A DNA stretch of 64,000 bases, from positions 25,847 to 89,846 of the forward strand of contig CAAFMN010000010.1 in assembly GCA_900764045.1 (NCBI GenBank), read 5' to 3'. The position numbers were made by a program, and so were the translations under genes. Source of the stretch: Clostridia bacterium. GTDB lineage: Bacteria > Bacillota > Clostridia > Lachnospirales > Bianqueaceae. Below the pieces are notes generated by a model that searched no databases, was not told the origin of the DNA, and saw only the letters and a list, made by a program, of their open reading frames with translations. Every line of letters starts with the position of its first letter. Within the stretch, counting starts at the first letter, position 1. Shown one piece after another: positions 36,058 to 43,502 of the stretch.

Positions 36058-36192
36058 TTACGCTGACAGAACCTTGCGTCCCTTAGCTCTTCTTCTGGAC
36101 AGAACCTTGCGTCCGTTAGAAGTAGCCATTCTCTTCATAAAACCATGCTCCCTCTTGCGCTGCTTGGTCTTGGGATTAAAAGTCGTATTCAT
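36058..36192 (-). CDS. rpmH: 50S ribosomal protein L34
   Basis: 44 residues, the normal L34 length. The sequence begins [20 protein letters not shown] and ends [20 protein letters not shown] is ideally placed. It is the first gene of the rpmH-rnpA-yidD-yidC-jag series. The codons for the two GRKVLS copies are identical over about 16 bases, a small internal direct repeat. Confidence 0.97.
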   Translation of the reverse strand: MNTTFNPKTKQRKREHGFMKRMATSNGRKVLSRRRAKGRKVLSA

Positions 36193-36227
36193 GGCGTGCT
36201 GCACCTCCTTTAATCAAAATCATACCT

Positions 36228-36269
36228 TGCGGGGCGAAAAAAATTCCCGCACACGCCGGAAAAACCGGC
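36228..36269 (-). promoter_or_regulatory. Two leader hairpins upstream of rpmH
   Basis: GCCGG/CCGGC (36255-36269) and TGCGGG/CCCGCA (36228-36251) are consecutive inverted repeats in the transcribed leader between the rpmH promoter and its ribosome site. A regulatory leader is possible but not shown. Confidence 0.35.
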
Positions 36270-36294
36270 ACAAAATTTTAGAGCACTATTTCAG

Positions 36295-36323
36295 ATTATA
36301 TGAGATTCCCAACTTTTCGTCAA
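36295..36323 (-). promoter_or_regulatory. Strong sigma-A promoter of the rpmH operon
   Basis: Minus-strand TTGACG (36318-36323), 17-base spacer, TATAAT (36295-36300), about 100 bases before the rpmH start. Confidence 0.85.
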
Positions 36324-36355
36324 GCTTTTTTCATAAATTTCCTCAGAAAATTTTC

Positions 36356-36934
36356 CTATTCCAGCTCATCCAGCGACAGCTCAAAACTTTTTCCGAATTT
36401 TTCCAGAAAATACTCTACTTCCGGCAGCCGCATCTGATGAATCTCGCGTTCAATACTGCTGCCTGCCTCCCGAAATTCCGCGTTTCCGCTCTTGATCTCT
36501 TCCAGGCACTTCAGCCACGCGCAGATCTTATCCGCCGCCTTGACCAGCACATATTCTTCCGCCGAATACCGCGAGATCAGTTTCTCATATTCCGGGCGCA
36601 GCTCGTCCGGAATCATCTGCAGCAGTTTCTCATTGGCAATATGCTCGATCTCTTTATAAGCGTCTTTGATCTTGGGATTGAAGTACTTGATCGGCGTCGC
36701 CAGATCTCCTGTCAGAACTTCCGAAGTCTCGTGATACATCGCGATCGCCATGATATGCTCCGCGTCCACTTCTTCCAGTCCCAGCACCCGGTTATGGATC
36801 AGCGCGAGACAATGCGCGATCATCGCCGTCTGAAGACTGTGCTCCTGAATATTTTCTTCCCGCCCGTTGCGCATCAGTCCCCATCTCTTAATATACTTCA
36901 TCCGGGACATATAGGCGAAAAAATGATAGTTCAT
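36356..36934 (-). CDS. HD-domain phosphohydrolase, YfbR/5'-nucleotidase-like
   Basis: 192 residues from ATG 36934, whose ATGA overlaps the recF stop. The HD fold is visible in IQEHSLQTAMIAHCLALI, IMAIAMYHETSEVLTGDLATP (the HD-equivalent His-Glu pair is HE here, as in YfbR) and VLVKAADKICAWLKCL. YfbR-type enzymes are cytosolic deoxynucleoside 5'-monophosphatases. Its place between recF and rpmH is unusual: in most Clostridia gyrB follows recF. Confidence 0.88.
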   Translation of the reverse strand: MNYHFFAYMSRMKYIKRWGLMRNGREENIQEHSLQTAMIAHCLALIHNRVLGLEEVDAEHIMAIAMYHETSEVLTGDLATPIKYFNPKIKDAYKEIEHIANEKLLQMIPDELRPEYEKLISRYSAEEYVLVKAADKICAWLKCLEEIKSGNAEFREAGSSIEREIHQMRLPEVEYFLEKFGKSFELSLDELE

Positions 36935-38028
36935 GGCTGGATTCTCCCTTCCTGTACATGAAAGATATGCGCGTTTTTCATTCTCCGAATGCTGTCCTCC
37001 ACCCCCGTACAGGTGATCACTGTCTGACGCTTTTCGATACACTCCACCAAAAATTTCTGACGGTTTTCATCCAACTCGCTCATCACATCATCCAGCAGCA
37101 GAATCGGAGACTGCCCCGTCTCCTCCTCCATCATTTCCACCTCTGCCAATTTCATGGAAAGCGCTGCCGTCCTCTTCTGTCCTTGCGACCCATAAGTCCG
37201 GACATCCGTCCCATTAATCTTGATTCCGATATCATCCCTATGCGGTCCGACTGATGTCACGCCCAACCGCAAATCCTGTTCTAAATTCTGCTCTAGAGAC
37301 CGCAAGATCTGTTCTTGATTTTCCAACGCATTGGCTTCATACAGAAATTCAATTTTTTCTGTATTTCCCGTAATCTGTTCATGAATTTTCGGTGCGATTC
37401 GGGACAACTGTTCCAAGAACTCGCGTCTCCTGCGAATCAGCCGGCAGGCATACTCCGCGAACTGTTCATCGTAAACACTGACCAGTTCCTTCTCCGTCCC
37501 TTTTCGCACCATGTCTTTTAAAAGCTGGTTGCGCTGCCGCAGCAGAATCTGATATTGCTGGAGATAATGCAGGTACACCTTGTCCACCTGGCAGATTTCC
37601 ATGTCCATAAAACGCCGCCTTTTGGCCGGCCCCTCTTTGATCAGCGACAGATCCTCTGGAGAAAACAGCACGGTATGTATACATCCGAACAGCTCGTTGA
37701 TCTTCTGCGCCGGAACCCGGTTGATGGCAGCCGACTTCGCGCCGCTGCGCCTCAGATGCATTTCAATCGTATCCGTTCTGCTCTTTCCGCCCGGACGGCA
37801 GCTCTCATATTCGATTTTTATAAACGCGTCGCTCTGTCCGATCTGAATACATTCTCTGTCATATGAAGTGCGATGGCTCCGCCCCGTCGAACAATATCCG
37901 ATCGCCTCCAGCAGATTGGTTTTGCCCTGGGCGTTGGATCCCATCAACACATTCACTCCCGGAAAGAGCGCCAAAGACAGCTCCCCATAGTTGCGAAAAC
38001 TCCGCAGCTCTATCCCTCGAATGATCAA
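36931..38028 (-). CDS. recF: DNA replication and repair protein RecF
   Basis: 365 residues. ABC-type ATPase with Walker A GSNAQGKTNLLEAIGY near residue 32, the GPHRDDIGIKINGTDVRTYGSQGQ signature region and Walker B LLLDDVMSELDENRQ near 300. It binds gapped DNA and helps load RecA. The start overlaps the S4 gene stop (ATGA), and the stop overlaps the HD gene start. Confidence 0.97.
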   Translation of the reverse strand: MIIRGIELRSFRNYGELSLALFPGVNVLMGSNAQGKTNLLEAIGYCSTGRSHRTSYDRECIQIGQSDAFIKIEYESCRPGGKSRTDTIEMHLRRSGAKSAAINRVPAQKINELFGCIHTVLFSPEDLSLIKEGPAKRRRFMDMEICQVDKVYLHYLQQYQILLRQRNQLLKDMVRKGTEKELVSVYDEQFAEYACRLIRRRREFLEQLSRIAPKIHEQITGNTEKIEFLYEANALENQEQILRSLEQNLEQDLRLGVTSVGPHRDDIGIKINGTDVRTYGSQGQKRTAALSMKLAEVEMMEEETGQSPILLLDDVMSELDENRQKFLVECIEKRQTVITCTGVEDSIRRMKNAHIFHVQEGRIQP

Positions 38029-38243
38029 GATACCACCCGGATCTCGTAGGGCTCCTGGCCCTCTACGGTCACGATATCTCCATGATGCAGTTTTTTCCGA
38101 AGCTGCGTCGCCGTCTCGCCATTAACCTTAACGCGTCCTTCTTCGATCGTGATATTGGCTTCTCCGCCGCTTTCCACCAGATTTTCTTTTTTCAGCCACT
38201 GATTCAGCTTGATAAATTCCCCATGGATTTCACTGATCTGCAT
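38025..38243 (-). CDS. yaaA: S4-domain protein YaaA, conserved dnaN-recF linker gene
   Basis: 72 residues from ATG 38243 after GAAAGGG. The S4 RNA-binding core is IKLNQWLKKENLVESGGEANITIEEGRVKVNGETATQLRKKLHHGDIVTV. It is conserved between dnaN and recF in Gram-positive bacteria and has an uncertain ribosome-related role. It is fifteen bases after dnaN and overlaps recF by four bases. Confidence 0.93.
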   Translation of the reverse strand: MQISEIHGEFIKLNQWLKKENLVESGGEANITIEEGRVKVNGETATQLRKKLHHGDIVTVEGQEPYEIRVVS

Positions 38244-38257
38244 TGTTTTTCCCTTTC

Positions 38258-39361
38258 TCAATTCAACCGGATCGGCAGAATGAAATACTTGTAGTTCTCC
38301 GTCTGGGAACCCTGAATAATACAGGGAGACAGCGAAGAAGAATACAGGATGCACACGGTATCGTCATCGATCGCCCGTAGCGCGTCCATGTAATATTTGG
38401 GATTGAACGCGGTGATCATGCCCTCTCCCTCCAGACGGATGGGAACCTCCTCATAGGCGCTTCCTGCCTCTGTATTGGATGTGATGATGATCTTATCCTG
38501 ACGGATATCAAACCGAACCGGACTGTTCTTGCCTTCTTTGGAGATCAACGCGGCTCGATCGATACTGTCGAGAAGCTCCCGCTTGTTGACATAGGCTCTC
38601 GTCGTAAAGCTCATATTCAGATTCCGCTCGTAATTGAGAAATTCTCCTTCCAGCAGACGGGAAACCAGAATCGTGCTGTCCATCTTGAACAGAATATGGC
38701 GTCCGGTAAACGTCACCGTCATCAGGTCATCCTCTTCACTGGAGAGAATTTTATTCAGCTCGTTTAAGGTCTTACCGGGAACCGTCATCTTGAAGGTCTT
38801 ATCGCCGGAAATCTCGGTCCGCTGCATGGAGATTCGGAAACCGTCTACGGCGACCAGATACAGATATCCGTCTCTTACATCCACCAATTCACCGGTCAGA
38901 ACCGGACGTCCGCTGTCCTCCTGCGCGATAGAGAAAATCGTCTTCTGAATCATCTGCCGGAATTCATTCTGCGGAAGCACCATCTGGTTTTCGCTTTTGA
39001 CCTCCGGCAGCAACGGAAAATCAGATCCCTTCTGTCCCGGGATATTGAATTTGGATTTGCCGCTTTGAATGGTGATATTATCCTGATCATCCGAATCGAT
39101 GATGACCTCTTCCTCCGGCAGTCTCCGGATAATCTCAGAAAAGATCTTAGCGTTAACGGCAACCTTACCCTCTTTTTTCACAACCGCTTCAGCCGTGCAG
39201 TATACACCCAGTTCCAGATCGTTTCCCGTCAGAGAAAAAACATCTCCCTCTGCGTTTAACAAAATGCACTGTAAAATCGGCATGGTTGTTTTTTGAGAAA
39301 CAGCACGGATTACGGTCCCGACTCCTTTGATCAGAGAAGACTTGTTGCAAATGATGTTCAT
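38258..39361 (-). CDS. dnaN: DNA polymerase III beta sliding clamp
   Basis: 367 residues from ATG 39361, set by AGGAGG; the family begins MNIICNKSSLIKGV. Three clamp repeats are visible, with conserved segments TMPILQCILLNAEGDVFSLTGNDLELG, DGFRISM and the C-terminal ILPIRLN. It forms the ring that holds the replicase on DNA. It lies about 295 bases after dnaA, with the DnaA boxes of the origin between. Confidence 0.97.
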   Translation of the reverse strand: MNIICNKSSLIKGVGTVIRAVSQKTTMPILQCILLNAEGDVFSLTGNDLELGVYCTAEAVVKKEGKVAVNAKIFSEIIRRLPEEEVIIDSDDQDNITIQSGKSKFNIPGQKGSDFPLLPEVKSENQMVLPQNEFRQMIQKTIFSIAQEDSGRPVLTGELVDVRDGYLYLVAVDGFRISMQRTEISGDKTFKMTVPGKTLNELNKILSSEEDDLMTVTFTGRHILFKMDSTILVSRLLEGEFLNYERNLNMSFTTRAYVNKRELLDSIDRAALISKEGKNSPVRFDIRQDKIIITSNTEAGSAYEEVPIRLEGEGMITAFNPKYYMDALRAIDDDTVCILYSSSLSPCIIQGSQTENYKYFILPIRLN

Positions 39362-39373
39362 AGTGATACCTCC

Positions 39374-39653
39374 TGTGGATAACTTGATCTGCATTCTGAG
39401 CGAATGCGAAGAGAATAGATATATAATTCTTTAGTAGTAGTAATAGTAGTAGGGGCTGTGGATTTGGGGAAATGTCATTTTAAAGGCTTAATTATAAGAA
39501 AAAGTCGTGTTGAGAACTGTGTGGATAATTTGGGACAACCTGTGGATTGCTCGAAGTAGTCCACAAGGAGATTTTTCGGAAAAAACATGGAAAAAAGTTA
39601 TCAACACGTATTCACACGATATCCACACAAGTGAATGTGGATAAAGTGGATAA
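39374..39653. promoter_or_regulatory. Main oriC: DnaA-box cluster, unwinding region and DnaA-trios between dnaA and dnaN
   Basis: At least eight DnaA-box-like nonamers: TGTGGATAA at 39374-39382, 39520-39528 and 39636-39644, TGTGGATTT at 39457-39465, TGTGGATTG at 39541-39549, TTATCAACA at 39598-39606, ATATCCACA at 39619-39627 and AGTGGATAA at 39645-39653. An AT-rich stretch (about 39410-39431) and triplet repeats (39432-39452) lie next to the box at 39457. This is the layout of a Bacillus-type unwinding origin. Confidence 0.9.
39432..39452 (+). repeat. DnaA-trio repeats of oriC
   Basis: Seven triplets in a row: three TAG, one TAA, three TAG, followed by a GC-rich GGGC and a DnaA box at 39457. 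This order (trio 5', GC cluster, box 3') matches the basal unwinding system described for Bacillus, where DnaA loads from boxes onto the trio strand. Confidence 0.85.
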
Positions 39654-39656
39654 CTT

Positions 39657-41009
39657 TTATTCTCCTGTAAGACGATGTTCAATGTCGTTCAGGGAACGGA
39701 CCAATTCTTCATTATGGGTATCTTTCAGATCGTCGGTGATCTTATCCGCACCGTGCATGATCGTCGTATGATCCCGGCCTCCCAACGCGGCGCCTATGGT
39801 TTTCAGCGGATCGGTGGTGAGCTTGCGGCACAGATACATGGCGATCTGCCGGGGATAAACGATATTCTGCGGTTTTTTCTTGGACTTGATATCTTCTACG
39901 GTAATGCCGTAATATTCGCTGACGGTCTCGATGATTCGCTGGCAGGAGATGATCTTTTTGATATCGTTGCCGGCATAATCCTTCAGCGCGCGGGAAGCGA
40001 TATCGATGGTGATCGGCGTATCCGGGCTGAGAAGCTTGCAATAGGCCTCTACACGGGTAAGCGCTCCTTCCAGATCACGGATATTGGAGTTGATATGATC
40101 AGCAATAAAGCTCAGAACTTCCATGTCAACCTGAAGATTGCTCTGTTCGACTTTCTTCTTTAATATGGCAATCCTGGTTTCGTAATCGGGGGATTGAATA
40201 TCCACGGTAAGTCCCCATTTGAAACGGGAACGGATCCTTTCGGCCAGGTGTTCGATCTCTTCCGGCGGCCGGTCGGAGCAGATGACAATCTGCTTATTAC
40301 TATTATATAGCGTATTAAAGGTATGGAAAAATTCATCCTGCGTCGCTTCTTTTTTACCGAGAAATTGAATGTCATCGATGAGCAGCACGTCAATCTGGCG
40401 GTATTTTTCACGGAACGCGTCGCTTTTGCCGGAGCTGATGGAATTGATGAGCTCATTCATGAAGGTCTCGGAAGGTACATAGAGTACGTTCTTATCCGGA
40501 TCGTTGTCCAGTACATGATTGCCGATCGCGTGCAGAAGGTGCGTCTTGCCAAGGCCGGAATCGCCCCAGATAAACAGCGGGTTGTAGGTATTTCCGGGCC
40601 AGTCGGCAACGGCCAGACAGGAGTGATAGGCCAGCTTATTATGTGTTCCTTCAACAAAGGATTCAAAGGTATAACGAGGGTTTAGGAAAGCCTGCAGCTT
40701 TTTGGATTCCAGATCCTTTTCCGGAGAATCAGAAGAAGCCTGCAATTCCTTATCATCCAGGATAACCTGAAATGTATAATCGTCATAGCCGAGAGTTTCA
40801 AAGCAGGACTGAATCTGGTCTTTGAAACGGTTAGCAATCAGGGTTTGTCCGAGATCCGTTTTTGTTTTTAGTACAAGAACGTGTTTTCCGTCTTGTTCCA
40901 GGATTTTGACAGCCTGCGTATTATTCCCAAACCAGGTGTTGTAGGTTGTCTCCGACAGCTGATTTTTAAGGATTTCCTGTATCTGGGAGTAGATCATTTG
41001 TGGATTCAT
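39657..41009 (-). CDS. dnaA: Chromosomal replication initiator protein DnaA
   Basis: 450 residues from ATG 41009, ten bases after GGAGG (an upstream ATG overlaps that site). Domain I (YSQIQEILKNQLSETTYNTWF), a short domain II, the AAA+ domain III with Walker A WGDSGLGKTHLLHAIGN, Walker B LLIDDIQFLGKKEATQDEFFHTFN and the GLTVDIQSPDYETR sensor region. Domain IV ends with the DNA-binding signature GGRDHTTIMHGADKI. It binds the boxes in both flanking regions and starts replication. Confidence 0.98.
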   Translation of the reverse strand: MNPQMIYSQIQEILKNQLSETTYNTWFGNNTQAVKILEQDGKHVLVLKTKTDLGQTLIANRFKDQIQSCFETLGYDDYTFQVILDDKELQASSDSPEKDLESKKLQAFLNPRYTFESFVEGTHNKLAYHSCLAVADWPGNTYNPLFIWGDSGLGKTHLLHAIGNHVLDNDPDKNVLYVPSETFMNELINSISSGKSDAFREKYRQIDVLLIDDIQFLGKKEATQDEFFHTFNTLYNSNKQIVICSDRPPEEIEHLAERIRSRFKWGLTVDIQSPDYETRIAILKKKVEQSNLQVDMEVLSFIADHINSNIRDLEGALTRVEAYCKLLSPDTPITIDIASRALKDYAGNDIKKIISCQRIIETVSEYYGITVEDIKSKKKPQNIVYPRQIAMYLCRKLTTDPLKTIGAALGGRDHTTIMHGADKITDDLKDTHNEELVRSLNDIEHRLTGE

Positions 41010-41045
41010 AGTAGGTGTAGCCTCCATATCGGTCGGACCAACCTT

Positions 41046-41153
41046 TGTGGATATCTTTATCCACTAAAAGTTTTAGTAAAAAAGGGCAGTCCAGAAAATA
41101 TACACAAGATTTTCACATAGTAGTCCACAAAGATGTCCACACAATGTGGATAT
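41046..41153. promoter_or_regulatory. DnaA-box cluster upstream of dnaA
   Basis: Five box-like nonamers: TGTGGATAT (41046-41054), TTATCCACT (41057-41065), TAGTCCACA (41121-41129), ATGTCCACA (41133-41141) and TGTGGATAT (41145-41153). With the dnaA-dnaN cluster this makes a bipartite origin. The boxes lie in the dnaA leader, consistent with autoregulation. Confidence 0.85.
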
Positions 41154-41181
41154 CTTTCCAGGATTATGGAATCTATTTTCT

Positions 41182-41210
41182 ATCATACCACAAAAAGTAG
41201 TGCATTTCAA
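41182..41210 (-). promoter_or_regulatory. dnaA: Promoter of dnaA
   Basis: Minus-strand TTGAAA (41205-41210), 17-base spacer, TATGAT (41182-41187). Its -35 abuts the -35 of the divergent promoter. Confidence 0.7.
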
Positions 41211-41239
41211 TTGACAATTGAAGAAAAAAAAAGTATGAT
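41211..41239 (+). promoter_or_regulatory. Promoter of the DUF4867-isomerase genes
   Basis: TTGACA (41211-41216), 17-base spacer, TATGAT (41234-41239), about 30 bases before the ATG at 41274. Confidence 0.8.
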
Positions 41240-41273
41240 ATAGAGGCAGAGATTTTATAAGGGGGTAGTCAGT

Positions 41274-41900
41274 ATGAAGATTCAAAAGGTAACGGATCCG
41301 GCTTTTTCCAGATACGGAAAAGTGATGGAAGGCTATGATTTTACAGCATTGCTGGACACGCTGAGAAGCTGCAGTGAGAAGCCGCTGGATCATACGATCT
41401 ATGTTCCGTCCGATGAGAGTCTGGAGAAGACGGAGGTCAGCAAGGCACTGCAGGATCGGGCTTACGGCGGAATGCCCATTCAGCTCGGATACTGCAATGG
41501 CAGCAATCACCTGCTGAACTGTCTGGAATACCACAGAGATTCTGAGGTGGATATCGCGGCGGACGATGTGATCCTGCTTCTTGGAAAACAGGAAGAGATC
41601 GAGAATGGCATATATTCAACAGATAAGGTCGCGGCGTTTCTGCTTCCGGCAGGCATGGGCGTAGAGCTCTATGCGACGACGCTTCATTATGCGCCGTGCA
41701 ATGGACCGGAGGAGGAAGGATTCCGTGTCGTAATCGTGCTGCCCAGAGGAACCAATACGGATAAACCGGAATACGAGCCGCAGTGCCTGGAGGATCAATG
41801 GATGACGGCGCGCAACAAGTGGCTCCTTGCGCATGCGGAGTCTTCGGAAGCCGCATCCGGTGCTTATGTGGGTCTTACGGGAGAGAATCTCAGAGTTTGA
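41274..41900 (+). CDS. DUF4867 family protein
   Basis: 208 residues of the DUF4867 family, a cupin-like fold often next to sugar isomerases in Firmicutes. Visible: GGMPIQLGYCNGSNHLLNCLEYHRDSEV, VILLLGKQEEI, FLLPAGMGVELYATTLHYAPCNG and FRVVIVLPRGTN, typical barrel strands with His and Glu residues that could bind a metal. Function unknown; pairing with the adjacent isomerase suggests handling of a sugar aldose such as fucose. AAGGGGG lies before the ATG. Confidence 0.8.
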   Translation: MKIQKVTDPAFSRYGKVMEGYDFTALLDTLRSCSEKPLDHTIYVPSDESLEKTEVSKALQDRAYGGMPIQLGYCNGSNHLLNCLEYHRDSEVDIAADDVILLLGKQEEIENGIYSTDKVAAFLLPAGMGVELYATTLHYAPCNGPEEEGFRVVIVLPRGTNTDKPEYEPQCLEDQWMTARNKWLLAHAESSEAASGAYVGLTGENLRV

Positions 41901-41938
41901 GTTCTTTCTGAAAGAAAATAAAAGTGGAGGTTGGAAAA

Positions 41939-43423
41939 ATGAGTAATGTACCTGTAGTAAAAATGGGAATGATCGCCGTTAGCCGCGACTGTTTTCCGAT
42001 TGCTCTGTCTGAGCGCCGCAGCAAGGCGGTAGAGGCAGCAGTGCAGGCCAAGGGCATGGAGTTTTATCGTGCCGAAAAGATGGTAGAGAATGAGAAGGAT
42101 ATGCTGGCAGCGGTAGAGGAGATCAAAAAGGCCGGTGTGAACGCATTGGTAGTATATCTGGGCAATTTTGGACCGGAGACGCCGGAGACGCTGATCGCGA
42201 AGAATTTTGACGGTCCGGTTATGTATGTGGCAGCAGCGGAAGGCGACGGAGATATGATCAACGGACGCGGAGACGCTTACTGCGGCATGCTGAACTGCTC
42301 CTATAACCTCAAGATGCGCGGCATCCGCGCGTATATTCCGGAGTATCCGGTAGGAACAGCGGAAGAGATTGCGGATATGATTGTAGAATTTGTTCCGATC
42401 GCCAGAACGATTCTGGGACTGGCCGGACTGAAGGTAATTACTTTCGGACCTCGTCCGCAGGATTTCTTTGCCTGCAACGCTCCGATCAAGGGACTGTATG
42501 AGCTGGGAGTCGAGATCGAGGAGAATTCCGAGCTGGATCTGCTGGTATCCTATAAGGCACATGCCAATGATCCGAGAATTGACGATGTATGTAAAGAGAT
42601 GGCAGAAGAGCTGGGCCATAAGGGCAATCAGTATCCGGATCTGCTGCCTCGTATGGCGCAGTTTGAGCTGACCCTTCTGGATTGGGCCGAGGAGCATAAG
42701 GGAAGCCGTGATTATGTGGTATTTGCCGATAAGTGCTGGCCCGCGTTCCCGTCTCAGTTCGGATTTGAGCCTTGCTACGTAAATTCCCGCCTGGCGGCCA
42801 GAGGAATTCCGGTAGCCTGTGAAGTAGATATCTATGGCGCGTTGTCTGAGTATATCGGCGCTTGCATCACAGGAGACGCTGTGACGCTGCTGGATATCAA
42901 CAACTCTGTACCGAAGTACATTTACGATGAGGATATCGCCGGTAAGTTCGATTATACGATTACGGATACTTTCATGGGATTCCATTGCGGTAATACGCCG
43001 GCTTGCAAGATGTGCGCTGACCGCGCGGTCAAGTATCAGCTGATTCAGAACCGTCTTCTGGAGAACGGAGGAGAGCCGGACTTCACTCGCGGAACCCTGG
43101 AAGGAGACATCGCGGCTTCTCCGATCACCTTCTATCGTCTGCAGTGTGATTCTGATGGCAATCTGCGTTCTTATGTAGCAGAGGGAGAGGTACTGCCGGT
43201 TGCGACCCGTTCCTTCGGCGGCATCGGCGTGTTCGCGATTCCGGAGATGGGACGCTTCTACCGTCATGTATTGATTCAGAAGCATTATCCGCATCACGGC
43301 GCGGTTGCGTTTGATCATGTCGGCAAATCTCTGTTTGCCGTATTGAAGTATCTTGGCGTTGAAGATGTAGCGTTCAATCAGCCTAAGGGAATGCTGTATC
43401 CCAGTGAGAATCCCTTTGCCTGA
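41939..43423 (+). CDS. L-fucose/L-arabinose isomerase family protein
   Basis: 494 residues from ATG 41939 after GTGGAGG. The fucose/arabinose isomerase fold is suggested by the N-terminal sugar-binding domain (GMIAVSRDCFPIALSERR, ALVVYLGNFGPETPE), a middle domain with CEVDIYGALSEYI and LLDINN, and the metal-binding GFHCGNTP and Cys-rich ACKMCA near 350-370. HHGAV near the C-terminus supplies a His ligand. It interconverts an aldose and ketose, but the sugar is not proven. It is in the same operon as the DUF4867 gene; the fucosidase is 20 kb away. Confidence 0.85.
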   Translation: MSNVPVVKMGMIAVSRDCFPIALSERRSKAVEAAVQAKGMEFYRAEKMVENEKDMLAAVEEIKKAGVNALVVYLGNFGPETPETLIAKNFDGPVMYVAAAEGDGDMINGRGDAYCGMLNCSYNLKMRGIRAYIPEYPVGTAEEIADMIVEFVPIARTILGLAGLKVITFGPRPQDFFACNAPIKGLYELGVEIEENSELDLLVSYKAHANDPRIDDVCKEMAEELGHKGNQYPDLLPRMAQFELTLLDWAEEHKGSRDYVVFADKCWPAFPSQFGFEPCYVNSRLAARGIPVACEVDIYGALSEYIGACITGDAVTLLDINNSVPKYIYDEDIAGKFDYTITDTFMGFHCGNTPACKMCADRAVKYQLIQNRLLENGGEPDFTRGTLEGDIAASPITFYRLQCDSDGNLRSYVAEGEVLPVATRSFGGIGVFAIPEMGRFYRHVLIQKHYPHHGAVAFDHVGKSLFAVLKYLGVEDVAFNQPKGMLYPSENPFA

Positions 43424-43502
43424 TTCTTTGAGCGTGTAAAAATAAGGCAGCGGGATGTATAGCGATATACAGACCGCTGTCTGTTATTATTAGGAGAATA
43501 TG

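Noticed and set aside
36193..36355. A small RNA gene in the rpmH upstream region
   Set aside because: The segment is explained by the rpmH promoter, a leader with two hairpins, and the end of the HD gene.
41864..43318. A 484-codon minus-strand open frame opposite the fucose-isomerase-like gene
   Set aside because: It lies wholly antisense to a well-supported gene, has low-complexity, His/Arg-rich content and no recognisable motif; an effect of GC-biased third codon positions.
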